8,207 nucleotides of DNA from Thermodesulfobacteriales bacterium (GTDB taxonomy: Bacteria; Desulfobacterota; Thermodesulfobacteria; Thermodesulfobacteriales; Thermodesulfatatoraceae). Under the pieces are notes generated by a model. The model had not been told where the DNA came from. It made no database searches and saw only the letters and a list, made by a program, of their open reading frames with translations. A program made the translations under genes and the position numbers. Shown here in pieces: positions 1-7,444 of this stretch. Positions within the stretch are counted from its first letter, which is position 1, and every line of letters begins with the position of its first letter. The stretch lies in NCBI GenBank assembly GCA_026985945.1, contig JALSPN010000123.1:1-8207 (forward strand), in the 5' to 3' direction.

Positions 1-251
1 CCCGCCTGAGAAAAAGACTTTCTCTTCCTCCAGATGATACGCCTATTGTGCCGGTAGTGGTGGGGGAGAGCCAAAAAGCCCTTTTGCTTTCGCAAAGACT
101 CTTTGAGAAGGGATTCTTTACCCCTGCCATAAGGCCACCCACAGTCCCGGAAAATACAGCCCGTTTACGCCTCTCTCTCACTGCAGAACTGACCTTTAAT
201 GATTTGGAGCCTTTAATTCAAGAAATTAAAAATTTTCAAATATCAAAGTGA
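1..251 (+). CDS. bioF: 8-amino-7-oxononanoate synthase, C-terminal part (5' end outside window)
   Basis: BioF is the PLP-dependent alpha-oxoamine synthase of biotin synthesis; it joins a pimeloyl thioester to L-alanine in the cytoplasm. The frame is open from base 3 and gives 82 residues before TGA at 249-251, about the last fifth of a protein that is normally about 380-390 residues. The segment AIRPPTVPENTARLRLSLTA (bases 129-188) is the signature of the BioF C-terminal domain. The related 2-amino-3-ketobutyrate CoA ligase (Kbl) has a different sequence at this place, so BioF is the better call. The GTG at base 48 is not the real start, because the frame continues upstream with family-like sequence. 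The catalytic lysine is outside the window. The last nine bases overlap the 3' end of the convergent ATPase gene, so there is no room for a terminator between them. Confidence 0.93.
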   Translation, partial: RLRKRLSLPPDDTPIVPVVVGESQKALLLSQRLFEKGFFTPAIRPPTVPENTARLRLSLTAELTFNDLEPLIQEIKNFQISK

Positions 252-1796
252 AACATCTTCCACTTCAAAGGAGACGATGTTTCGCTCACGCTTGCTGAAT
301 TCAACGCCGATGAGAAAGATCTTGCAGCCCTCTGCGGCATACTTCTCAAAGTAGCGCTTCTCCTTGAGCTGCTCTAAGGCCCGCCCCTCCGGTTCAAGCT
401 CCACCACCTTAAACTCGAAAAGATAGCAGCGGTCTTCAAAGAGCACCGCCATATCTAACCGGCCCTTACTGGTGGCCTCCTCCACCCGCACCTCTAACCC
501 CAGCGCCGCAAAATAACAGTAAAAGATGCTCGCATAAAAACCCTCGTAGCCCGAAAGCTCCGTCTTGCGATACCAGTCGTGCGGTATGGAGGCAAAGAAG
601 GCTGAGAAAATCTTTTGTAATCCCTCAAAATCGTTGGCCTCAAGGGCATCGTAAAGCCTGTCTATCAGGCGCTCTTTCTCAGAAGTCCTTTCCGTAAGAA
701 AATTGAGCACCGCATCCGTAAAACTCATCTTCACTTCCAGGTTGGGATAACCGAGGAGATACCTGCGCCTTGGGCCCCGCTTTCTCAACTCCTTGATGGT
801 GAGGTAGCCGGTTTGAAAAAGCACGGTTTCAAGCTCCATGGTTTCGATGTCGAAGCTTTCAAGAAGGGCTTCTCCTACTTCAATTTTTTCAAGCTCAGGG
901 ACAGGGAATTTTCTTTCAAGGAGGAGCTTGATGAGAAAGGTTGGGGTGCCGGTTTCAAACCAGTAGGGGCGGAATTCGTGATTGCGCAAGAAGAGAAGAA
1001 TGTCGAAGGGGTTATAGACGGGCTTGCCAAGCCAGGAGTAGCCGTTATACCAGAGGCGGACTTCTTCAAGATCAACGCCTTCAAGGCGGTCGGCAAAAGT
1101 ATTTTCAAACTCTTTTTGGGTGTAACCACAAATGGTGGCGAAGTCCGGCGAAATCGTTATATCTTCGAGGTTGTTTAAGCCTGAGAAGATGGAGACTTTG
1201 GAGAACTTGGTAACGCCGGTCAGGAAGCAGAACTTGAGGTAAGGGTCGGCGTCTTTGAGAACGGAATAGAAGTTTTTGAGTTTTTCGCGGATTATTGAGG
1301 CGGTTTTTAGGTCATCTATGCGATCGAGAATAGGCTTTTCGTATTCATCAACCAGGACGACACTTTTGGCCCCAAACTTTTCTGCAGCCCGCTTGATAAG
1401 CTCGTAGAAACAGGCCCGATAATCGTCGGCATGTTTGCAAGTTATACCCAGATTCTCCTGATTTTCTTCAAAGATGAGGAGGATCTGTTTTATGAGGTCG
1501 TTTTCGTCTTCGATTACCCCGGCTCCGAAAGAGATGTAGATGACGGGGTACTTTTTCGACCAATCCCAGTGGTTTTCGAGGAAAAGGCCTTCGAAGAGCT
1601 TGCGCTTTCCCAGAAAAGCCTGCCGCAGAGTGTCAAGAAAAAGGCTCTTTCCGAACCGTCTGGGGCGGGAAAGGAAATAATACTTGCCTTCCTCAACGAG
1701 CTTTTTGACGAAAGGGGTCTTATCTACATAATAGTAGCCTTCCGTGCGTATCTCAACAAAGCTCTGGATACCAACGGGAAGCTTTTTCCTTGCCAT
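243..1796 (-). CDS. AAA-ATPase-like / PD-(D/E)XK nuclease-domain protein
   Basis: This is a full-length member of the large bacterial family with an N-terminal AAA-ATPase-like domain (PF09820 type) and a C-terminal PD-(D/E)XK domain (PF08011 type). The N terminus has the family opening KKLPVGIQSFVEIRTEGYYYVDKT. A Walker A variant, RPRRFGKS, lies near residues 45-52, and Walker B, VVLVDEYEKP, near 147-156. The block FLTGVTKFSKVSIFSGLNNL follows at about 193-212. The C-terminal domain shows GRLDM (about 446-450), then FEFKV (about 461-465), then a Gln in LEQLKEKRY; this gives the D...ExK...Q pattern expected of an active nuclease core. The family is often found in many copies per genome and its function is unknown; mobile-element or defence links are conjecture. 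The ATG at 1796 fits the family start. A GTG directly before it (1799) would add one Met (518 instead of 517 residues). Residue numbers here count from the GTG. Confidence 0.9.
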   Translation of the reverse strand: MARKKLPVGIQSFVEIRTEGYYYVDKTPFVKKLVEEGKYYFLSRPRRFGKSLFLDTLRQAFLGKRKLFEGLFLENHWDWSKKYPVIYISFGAGVIEDENDLIKQILLIFEENQENLGITCKHADDYRACFYELIKRAAEKFGAKSVVLVDEYEKPILDRIDDLKTASIIREKLKNFYSVLKDADPYLKFCFLTGVTKFSKVSIFSGLNNLEDITISPDFATICGYTQKEFENTFADRLEGVDLEEVRLWYNGYSWLGKPVYNPFDILLFLRNHEFRPYWFETGTPTFLIKLLLERKFPVPELEKIEVGEALLESFDIETMELETVLFQTGYLTIKELRKRGPRRRYLLGYPNLEVKMSFTDAVLNFLTERTSEKERLIDRLYDALEANDFEGLQKIFSAFFASIPHDWYRKTELSGYEGFYASIFYCYFAALGLEVRVEEATSKGRLDMAVLFEDRCYLFEFKVVELEPEGRALEQLKEKRYFEKYAAEGCKIFLIGVEFSKRERNIVSFEVEDVSL

Positions 1797-1805
1797 CACA
1801 AAAAC

Positions 1806-1833
1806 ATTATAAAGAACGCTCCTTATAAGTCAA
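1806..1833 (-). promoter_or_regulatory. Sigma70-type promoter of the ATPase gene, likely leaderless
   Basis: On the minus strand, TTGACT (1833-1828, 5 of 6 matches to the -35 consensus) is followed by a 16-base spacer and a perfect TATAAT (1811-1806). The expected transcription start, about seven bases on, falls at roughly 1799, which is the GTG/ATG start codon pair itself. The AAGGAG at 1824-1819 lies inside the spacer and would not be in such a transcript. It would serve as a distant Shine-Dalgarno (18-22 bases from the start) only if transcription began further upstream. Confidence 0.6.
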
Positions 1834-1971
1834 AAAAGGGGGCTTAAGGCGTACAACTTTTTACATCTTTCAAATCTTTCTTTCCTGAAACGAAGGTAAG
1901 CCCGGTATTTTTTATCGAAAAAGGATGTTTTTAGAATTTCTGCAAGATTAAAAACAATTTGAAAGAACCCT

Positions 1972-2572
1972 TTAACATTCTCCCCGCCCGAACACGTCAG
2001 GATAGGCTTTTATCAGTTCCTCAAGATCTCGATCATAACGGATAATGATTACCCGGTATCCCTTGAAACGTAATTTCTTGCGCAAAATATCGTCTCTTTT
2101 TTGTTGTGCAAGCTGGTCATGAGGGGGACCATCACAAAATATACAAACATTGGGCTCATAGAAGAAATCCACCACGCACCTCGGTTCTTTGATCCCAAAT
2201 TGGGCCTCATCTGGCAGCCGGTAGCCTTTTTGGTACAAAAGATCCAGGAATTCTTTTTCAAGCGAGGAGCGCGGATCAAGACGCTCGGTAAGCCATTTGT
2301 ATTGCTCTTCACGGGTTCGCCTTCCACTCAAAAGAGAGACCCTGGCAGCACAAAGCTCTCTTAAGAAATCTCTTACCTGAAAGCGATCAAGTAAGTGCGC
2401 TTCCAGCTGATTGGTGTAGCTTAAAAGACATTCGTAACAGGCCCGGTGGCCATCTTCTGCCAGATCTTTTCCGGTTTCAGGATCAAAGTGAAGCACTGTA
2501 AGCGCCTCACGAGCCACTTCTGCCAGGGCCTGGGGATCTTCAACCAGCAGGCGTAGCACCCCGGCTCCACCC
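1972..2572 (-). pseudogene. C-terminal part of the helicase (second frame): end of DUF1998 plus Vsr/DUF559-like nuclease domain
   Basis: The frame is open from base 2625, but native sequence begins at GGAGVLRLL near 2571. RACYECLLSYTNQLEAHLLDR supplies the last Cys pair of the DUF1998/MZB zinc site. After a linker, SSLEKEFLDLL, VVDFFYEPNVCIFCDGPPHD and RFKGYRVIIIRYDRD form a Vsr/DUF559-like PD-(D/E)XK fold. The Glu in EKEF, the Asp in VVDFF and the Asp/His in CDGPPHD are the candidate metal-binding or catalytic residues. The second acidic position is Cys-Asp-Gly rather than the usual acidic-x-Lys, as I recall for this helicase subfamily. TAA at 1974-1972 ends the gene. The ATG at 2625 lies upstream of the shift and out of the native frame, so I do not treat this as an independent gene. 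I see no clear terminator downstream. Confidence 0.82.
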
Positions 2573-5500
2573 TGAAGCTTCGTAAAAGATAAAGGCCCGG
2601 CCCTCTCCTTCACCCAGGATCTCAACTACAATCTCTGATTCTTCAAGTTGAAAGGCCTGTTCCAGCCCGCGCTTAAGGGCGTAACAGAGGCTGGTCTCAA
2701 AGGTGGGGTTGCCTTGCCATTTTCGGGTAAGCACCCGCATTCTAAGCAAATTTTGGGTGTCCTGCACAAAAAGTTTAAGACGCTCAATATTTTTGCTTTT
2801 GATATGGTTTCGCTGGTCCTGGTAATCCTTTTCGCTGATTAGCTCTCCGCTATCGATATCCACCAAGAATCCCTCTGTAGTTCGGACACGCCAGCCATGA
2901 TTGATGAGCATTATCGTGGCCGCCGGGGCATACTGAAGTTCAAGTAAATCTTTTGCGATACCGGTCTTGACCCTGAAACCTTCGCGTCCACGGGCAAAGC
3001 GATAGGCCATCTGGAGCCGATATCCCTTTCTAAGCCGTTCTTCTTCGTTACAGGTAATGCGTTCCCGACGGCGTAGCACCACATTTGGCATTTCAAGAAG
3101 GGTAAGGATAGTAGAATTGGCCCCGTCAAAATTTACCCCGCACACAGGGCAAAGATCATCTTCGAGCTCCGTAAAGGTAAAGCATTTTTGGCATATTCTC
3201 TTTTTTAGGCGGCGTTCTGAAAGCCCTCCTGGAGGAATTTGGAAGCGGCATACCCCCCACTTTGTCCCTTCATGATAAACGATGTTTTCAGGACCAAATT
3301 CTTTAATAGCCAGAAAGCGTGGTCGAGGGATGTATTCTCCTTCTCCTGCCCTGGGGACCCAGGCCCTTATTGGCAGGGCCGGGAAATTGTATCCCGGCAA
3401 GAACCCTTCACATGCTAGATAACGGTAAGGATAAAAGTCTCCTTCTTCCCTGGCCACTTCTTGTTGAAGAAGAAGGTTTCGCTGCCTTGCTGCCTCCTCT
3501 TCAAGCTCCTGTCCCTTCTTTTGCTCATTTCGATCCGTGGACCAGCGCATTTCCTGGGCCTTTTTGAGCTGAGCGCTGGCCGCCCTGAAAAGTTCGCGCC
3601 ATCTATCAAAGGCCCGGTCAAATTCCTGCGGAGCAGCCTTTACCACATTTTCAAGCCAGCTCTCGCTAAACCAACCGCTTGCCTCCAGGTCCTCCCGGTC
3701 GTAGGCAAGGATGCGGGAAATCCTTTCCCGCAATTCGTTTTGAGATCGGGGATTGAGTTTAAGTTGTGGTGTAATTTCTTCTTTTACGGGGAGTTTTTCC
3801 AGATCATTAATATCAATCACCTCAGCTATGGATTGTCGCAGAGGCACACCCACCTGCGCCAGCCATTCGGCCTGAAGGTGAGCCCTGATGAGGGCTTCGT
3901 TAGTGAGATCAATGCGAGGTGCCCGCACAGCACCTGCTATCATTTCCTCCCGGCGTTTGAAAAAGTACTGGTCGTGATGGCTGTAAGCACCACAGTAGGC
4001 AACGATTAACCCGGGTTGTCCTTGCCGACCTGCCCGGCCACTGCGCTGCGCGTAGTTAGCCGGTGTGGGTGGAATATTTCGCAGATGGACCATATCAAGG
4101 TCGGCAATGTCTATGCCAAGCTCCATAGTGGGAGAACAAATGAGATATGGAAGGGGTGGGTCTTCTTCTCCGCGGAAGCGCCGCTCTCTTCTTTCTCTTT
4201 CGCCTTTTTGCACTACCTGCGCCGTGTGTTCCCGGGCCTCAAAGGAGGCAATCTCCCGGGCAGCTTCTTCATAAAAGCGTCTGAAAAAGGGATTTATGGC
4301 CGGGGTTTCTTCTGTAGTCCGTCTGCTCCAGATGGGATCAGGGGGAGGTGGCGTGCCGTCTCCCAGGCACCATAGAAGGACGCTCTCTTCCAGGCGATAA
4401 CAGCGATGATCTTCGTAATTTTCTTCGAAGAGAAATCCCTGCCTTACCAAAAGGGTGAGCAAAAGGTCAATAATCTCTTCCACTTCTTTGGTGGTGTAAA
4501 GGTCAAAGGTCCGCTGTAAATAGCGTCCAAGCAAGGTGCGGGAGGTAAGCTTGAAATTGGCCCCTTTTGGGAGCCTTCCCTTTCCTGGCCGAATTCCGAA
4601 AGGTGCTATTCTTAAGGTGAGTTGATCAGGATCAAGCCCCCAGAATTCGTTCAGGTGATTTTCGGCCCTTTTTCGGAGTTTGTTTTGAAATTCTCTCTGA
4701 AGGACTCTGGCCTTTATCGCCAGCTTTTTGCGAAAGTAATCAAGGATGGCCCGCAGGATGTTTTCTCGCTCGGGAGCATTACGGTCGGCCAGAAAAGGTA
4801 GCTCAAGGAAGGCTTCATCGCGTCTGGCAAGCTCTTTTAAGCCTTTGTATTCGATCCGAAGAAGCCCCACATCCTCAAGGTTGGGCTGAATCACTCGCCA
4901 GCCGCGGCGCAGGTCTTCGTAAAGACGATACTCCGTCAATTCTTTAAACGTTTGCCACACATCCTGGGCCCTGGTACTTTCCGGATCAAGCTCCCTGTTT
5001 CTGGCTACGTCTTTTAAGGAAAGCCCCATTTTTTCCACTACCTTAGAGGCCAGCTCCTCAAAGCTAAGCGTTTTCTTTTCTTTTAGGGCCTGATAAAGTG
5101 CTGCCCTGAGCACTGCCACCTGGATAAAGTCGTTGAAGTGTCCGGCCTGCAGGGAGGCGTCCTGACGGTTGTCGGTAAAGGTAAGGAGTTTGGGGCGTAA
5201 AATATTGCTGCTCTTGGCGTGCCTTAGAAGGGCGGTGGCCAGGATGGTGGTGGCTGAAGAGCGCCCTTCACTTGAAAGACTTGCCAGTTTGGAAAACTCG
5301 TTTTCCCGCGCCGTATAATTTTCGCCACAACGGGGGCAAAGCCAAAAGCCCTCCTCCTGCCACCACATGGGGATAGCGCCTTCTGCTTCTGCTAAGGAAA
5401 GACGCCCGTCCGGTAAGACCCAGACTTTGCGAGGTACCCGTTTGCGCCACTCGCGTTTTAGTCTTCCTCTTTGATACCAGTTGGTGGGGATCAGATCTTC

Positions 5501-6994
5501 TATTTCAGGCATTTCCGGAGAGAGCGGGGTGAGATAGCCCGGTACGGCCCCTTCGGGAAGTTCTTCGGTATCAAAGGGAAAGGCCTCAAATTTTTCTTCC
5601 TTTAAGAAAACGCGATAGTGATCCTGGCCACAAATACGGCAGAATTTGAGTGGTGCCCAGAGGGTTTGCCGGTCTTTTTCGATCTTTTCTTCGAGGCTGA
5701 AGCGACGGGAGTCAAGATCCTCAAGGGTGGCAAAAACGGCCTTCCCCTGGCTGATAAACTGGTGCAATTTGAAGGCAAAAATTTGTTTTCCTCGGCTCAA
5801 GCGAACGGCCTTTAGCAGCACCTCTCTCAGGCGGCTGGCGCAAAATTCCGCCTCACATCCCGAAAGCTCGGCAAGTTCTTTTGCAGCGTCAGAAATCGTC
5901 CGCGGCACCCTTCTTTTAAGCCTTCCATCTTCCTGCTCGACACCAAGAGCATATTCCACCCAGCACACCAGGGGATGACGCAAAAAGGCGGAAATATCAT
6001 CCGGAAGTTCCCCTCTAAGGGCCTTTTTTAATTCTTCTTCCGCTGGGGGCCCGCCAATAGTGGTAGGTTCCAGGGTCTCTTCGATCACATCATCGGGCGA
6101 AATTTCATGGGCAAAAAACCTTGAAGCGAATTGTGAAACAGCCTGGCGGCGTTCGAGAGCCGTGGCTTCCCGGTGCGCCACCATGGTGGCACTGGTGCCA
6201 ATGTGAATGACAGGGGCGCGCTTAAGACGGGCCTTGATCCTGCGCACGAGCATAGCCACGTCTGCTCCCTGACGCCCCCGGTAAGTGTGAAGTTCGTCAA
6301 AGACCAGGTAGAAGGGCATTTTCTCCTCTGCAGGTGCGAAAAGGCTCCGGTCTTCAGGCCGCACTAAAAGAAGCTCGGCCATCATGTAATTGGTGAGTAA
6401 AATATGCGGCGGCTCACGCCTTATTTTCTGCCTTTCTTCTTCCGGAGTCTCTCCGGTGTAGCGGGCAAATCTTACCGGAAAGGTCCTTCCGGTGCGGCTT
6501 TCGTAACTTTTCTTTAGCTCTTCAAGGGTTGCCAGCTGGGAATTGGCAAGAGCATTCATGGGATACACTATCAGGGCCACGGGGCAGTTGAGTGTGGGGA
6601 TGCGCAAAATGGCATCAATTATGGGGATAAAAAAGCAAAAACTTTTCCCGGACCCTGTGCCCGAGGTCACGACAAAACTTTTGCCCCGGGCCGCTCTCTC
6701 AAGGGCTTCCACCTGGTGCTGGTAGAGCCTGAAAGGTGCGCCGTCTTTGGTGCGAAAGATTTGTGCGGTTTCAGGGTGAATGAGCCCGCGGGCGGCCAAT
6801 TCGTCAACGTTTGCGGCCTTTTTGTAAGCAGGAGATAGCTGAATAAGGGGCTCTGGCCAGAGCTTTTCTTCCTGCACCAGGGCTTTTTCGATAAACTCAC
6901 GCGCTCTTTCGTCTCCAATCTGGATGAACGACTGGATAAAATCCCGGTAATCAGCGATTACTCTGGCGTGAAAATCAAAGATAGATCCTTCCAT
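2540..6994 (-). CDS. Helicase body (first reading frame, 1484 residues)
   Basis: This frame could still be translated as a helicase lacking the terminal nuclease. The N terminus (residues 1-60) has the family-like pattern ending LWPEPLIQLSPAYK. RecA domain 1 shows YQHQVEAL (91-98), motif I TSGTGSGKS (110-118), YPMNALANSQ (144-153), motif II DELH (233-236) and motif III TSAT (267-270). A zinc-binding insert follows, with FCRICG (451-456) and LCPRCG (552-557). RecA domain 2 begins at LLTFTDNRQDASLQAGHFNDF (603-623) and ends with SPTMELGID (954-962) and motif VI QRSGRAGR (983-990). A second zinc ribbon, CQKC (1268-1271) and CPVC (1282-1285), precedes the DUF1998-type region. All residues needed for ATP binding and hydrolysis are present. 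The last ten residues after FYEAS, ending at the stop at 2540, are frameshift read-through and not native. The ATG at 6994 is supported by the conserved N-terminal pattern that starts right after it. Confidence 0.88.
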   Translation of the reverse strand: MEGSIFDFHARVIADYRDFIQSFIQIGDERAREFIEKALVQEEKLWPEPLIQLSPAYKKAANVDELAARGLIHPETAQIFRTKDGAPFRLYQHQVEALERAARGKSFVVTSGTGSGKSFCFFIPIIDAILRIPTLNCPVALIVYPMNALANSQLATLEELKKSYESRTGRTFPVRFARYTGETPEEERQKIRREPPHILLTNYMMAELLLVRPEDRSLFAPAEEKMPFYLVFDELHTYRGRQGADVAMLVRRIKARLKRAPVIHIGTSATMVAHREATALERRQAVSQFASRFFAHEISPDDVIEETLEPTTIGGPPAEEELKKALRGELPDDISAFLRHPLVCWVEYALGVEQEDGRLKRRVPRTISDAAKELAELSGCEAEFCASRLREVLLKAVRLSRGKQIFAFKLHQFISQGKAVFATLEDLDSRRFSLEEKIEKDRQTLWAPLKFCRICGQDHYRVFLKEEKFEAFPFDTEELPEGAVPGYLTPLSPEMPEIEDLIPTNWYQRGRLKREWRKRVPRKVWVLPDGRLSLAEAEGAIPMWWQEEGFWLCPRCGENYTARENEFSKLASLSSEGRSSATTILATALLRHAKSSNILRPKLLTFTDNRQDASLQAGHFNDFIQVAVLRAALYQALKEKKTLSFEELASKVVEKMGLSLKDVARNRELDPESTRAQDVWQTFKELTEYRLYEDLRRGWRVIQPNLEDVGLLRIEYKGLKELARRDEAFLELPFLADRNAPERENILRAILDYFRKKLAIKARVLQREFQNKLRKRAENHLNEFWGLDPDQLTLRIAPFGIRPGKGRLPKGANFKLTSRTLLGRYLQRTFDLYTTKEVEEIIDLLLTLLVRQGFLFEENYEDHRCYRLEESVLLWCLGDGTPPPPDPIWSRRTTEETPAINPFFRRFYEEAAREIASFEAREHTAQVVQKGERERRERRFRGEEDPPLPYLICSPTMELGIDIADLDMVHLRNIPPTPANYAQRSGRAGRQGQPGLIVAYCGAYSHHDQYFFKRREEMIAGAVRAPRIDLTNEALIRAHLQAEWLAQVGVPLRQSIAEVIDINDLEKLPVKEEITPQLKLNPRSQNELRERISRILAYDREDLEASGWFSESWLENVVKAAPQEFDRAFDRWRELFRAASAQLKKAQEMRWSTDRNEQKKGQELEEEAARQRNLLLQQEVAREEGDFYPYRYLACEGFLPGYNFPALPIRAWVPRAGEGEYIPRPRFLAIKEFGPENIVYHEGTKWGVCRFQIPPGGLSERRLKKRICQKCFTFTELEDDLCPVCGVNFDGANSTILTLLEMPNVVLRRRERITCNEEERLRKGYRLQMAYRFARGREGFRVKTGIAKDLLELQYAPAATIMLINHGWRVRTTEGFLVDIDSGELISEKDYQDQRNHIKSKNIERLKLFVQDTQNLLRMRVLTRKWQGNPTFETSLCYALKRGLEQAFQLEESEIVVEILGEGEGRAFIFYEASGWSRGATPAG
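2566..2580 (-). other. Frameshift site in the helicase gene
   Basis: The minus strand reads GAA GCT TCA GGG TGG AGC in the first frame and GGT GGA GCC GGG GTG in the second. Family members that I recall have a residue such as Glu between Ser and GlyGly (E-A-x-E-G-G-A-G). That would need TCA GAG GGT GGA, so loss of one AG unit from an AGAG run explains the change. One extra G is the other simple explanation. No classical slippery heptamer is present. Confidence 0.75.
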
Positions 6995-7086
6995 AGGCCG
7001 TTCTCTTCTTCTTTGTTATCAAACAAATTTATCGCTTAAAAGCAATTTTTCACGAATTTAAAACCTAAATTTCCGGTCAGCAAAAT

Positions 7087-7121
7087 GGCGAACGGCGAGT
7101 GGCGAATGGGGAGTGGGGAAG
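7087..7121. repeat. Seven-base tandem repeat, five units
   Basis: Five units follow one another directly: GGCGAAC, GGCGAGT, GGCGAAT, GGGGAGT and GGGGAAG. The shared pattern is GG(C/G)GA(A/G)N. Heptamer arrays of this GGCGA(A/G)T kind are scattered through intergenic DNA of many bacteria; no function is evident here. It sits about 90 bases upstream of the helicase start. Confidence 0.75.
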
Positions 7122-7126
7122 TAAAT

Positions 7127-7206
7127 CTCCCTCCCTCTTGCAGGGGGAGGGCCGGAGTGGGGTGGAAGCTCATCACTTTGCCCGACTTCCACCCCCGCCC
7201 CCCTCC
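7127..7206. repeat. GC-rich interspersed hairpin element
   Basis: Two strong hairpins lie side by side. The first pairs CCCTCCC (7129-7135) with GGGAGGG (7145-7151) around a 9-base loop. The second pairs GGGGTGGAAG (7159-7168) with CTTCCACCCC (7186-7195), ten perfect pairs around a 17-base loop. An alternative outer pairing, GGAGGG (7146-7151) with CCCTCC (7201-7206), would enclose the second hairpin. The look is that of the widespread 'CCCTCCCT...AGGGAGGG...GTGGGGTG' dispersed repeats of bacterial intergenic DNA. No T-run follows, so it is not an intrinsic terminator. Confidence 0.6.
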
Positions 7207-7255
7207 TTTGTATTAAGAGACCTTTGCAAAACATCCTTTCTTAAGGACCAGTCAA

Positions 7256-7298
7256 GTATCCGTTACCATTTTTCATTCCGAAAAATAGGAACGGATCC
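7256..7298. repeat. 43-bp palindrome, copy A (degenerate)
   Basis: Arms of 19 bases (7256-7274 and 7280-7298) flank the loop ATTCC. Sixteen of 19 positions pair; the mismatches are in the left arm. It matches copy B at 7810-7852 in the same orientation, with five or six differences over the element, while the right arms differ at one base only. Copy A is followed by a C-run and then by two terminators. Confidence 0.8.
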
Positions 7299-7321
7299 CC
7301 CCCTGTAGTTGTGTTTGCAAC

Positions 7322-7341
7322 GCCCTGGCCAGGGCTTTTTT
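7322..7341 (+). terminator. Intrinsic terminator 1 of a tandem pair
   Basis: The perfect palindrome GCCCTGGCCAGGGC (7322-7335) folds as GCCCT-GGCC-AGGGC and is followed directly by six T (7336-7341). It works in the + direction only, as the reverse complement has no T-run. No + strand gene lies between the helicase start and this point. Confidence 0.8.
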
Positions 7342-7343
7342 AT

Positions 7344-7367
7344 GCTTTGTTTCATCAAAGCTTTTTT
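7344..7367 (+). terminator. Intrinsic terminator 2 of a tandem pair
   Basis: GCTTTG (7344-7349) pairs with CAAAGC (7356-7361) around the loop TTTCAT, followed by six T (7362-7367). It begins two bases after the T-run of the first terminator, so the two act in series on the + strand. Confidence 0.7.
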
Positions 7368-7444
7368 ATCGTTAGCCCACTGTTTAATAAAATCAGTTTA
7401 CTTTCTTACTATTTTTCTCATTATCATTTAATCAAATTTCTTGA

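Larger units (their letters stand above)
1972..6994 (-). pseudogene. Large DEAD/DEAH helicase with DUF1998 and Vsr/DUF559-like nuclease domain, frameshifted
   Basis: Two overlapping minus-strand frames together make one protein of about 1674 residues. The upstream frame holds the N terminus, both helicase domains and most of the DUF1998/MZB-type region. The downstream frame resumes at the next residues of the same conserved motif (FYEAS, then GGAGVLRLLVEDP). The break lies near bases 2572-2574. I see no other stop or break, so the lesion is single and may be recent, a phase-type switch, or a sequencing error. The family consists of very large, mostly uncharacterised SF2 helicases. The DUF1998 domain is shared with the DNA-repair helicase MrfA/YprA and with DISARM DrmA/DrmB, but none of the other DISARM genes is here. 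A weak promoter-like pair (TTGCTT 7045-7040 with GATAAC or similar near 7020-7015) and the purine-rich stretch GAAGAAGAG precede the ATG. I rate neither as firm. Confidence 0.85.

Noticed and set aside
813..1178. 121-codon + strand open frame
   Set aside because: It lies antisense inside the ATPase gene, which has clear conserved domains; its composition is that of a shadow frame.
1431..1847. 138-codon + strand open frame reaching past the ATPase start
   Set aside because: It is antisense to the Walker A/B region of the ATPase and has no Shine-Dalgarno site or recognisable domain.
2049..2327. 92-codon minus-strand frame within the helicase C-terminus
   Set aside because: It overlaps the nuclease domain in another frame and shows no conserved sequence of its own.
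2566..2580. Programmed ribosomal frameshift in the helicase gene
   Set aside because: The sequence TTCAGGGTGG contains no known slippery motif, and no clear stimulating structure was noticed; a simple indel is more likely.
3461..4009. 182-codon + strand open frame
   Set aside because: It is antisense to the helicase C-terminal half; no family resemblance, and the minus-strand frame is clearly the coding one.
1972..6994. DISARM defence system
   Set aside because: The DUF1998-type helicase fits, but no methyltransferase, PLD-domain protein or second DUF1998 gene lies in the window.
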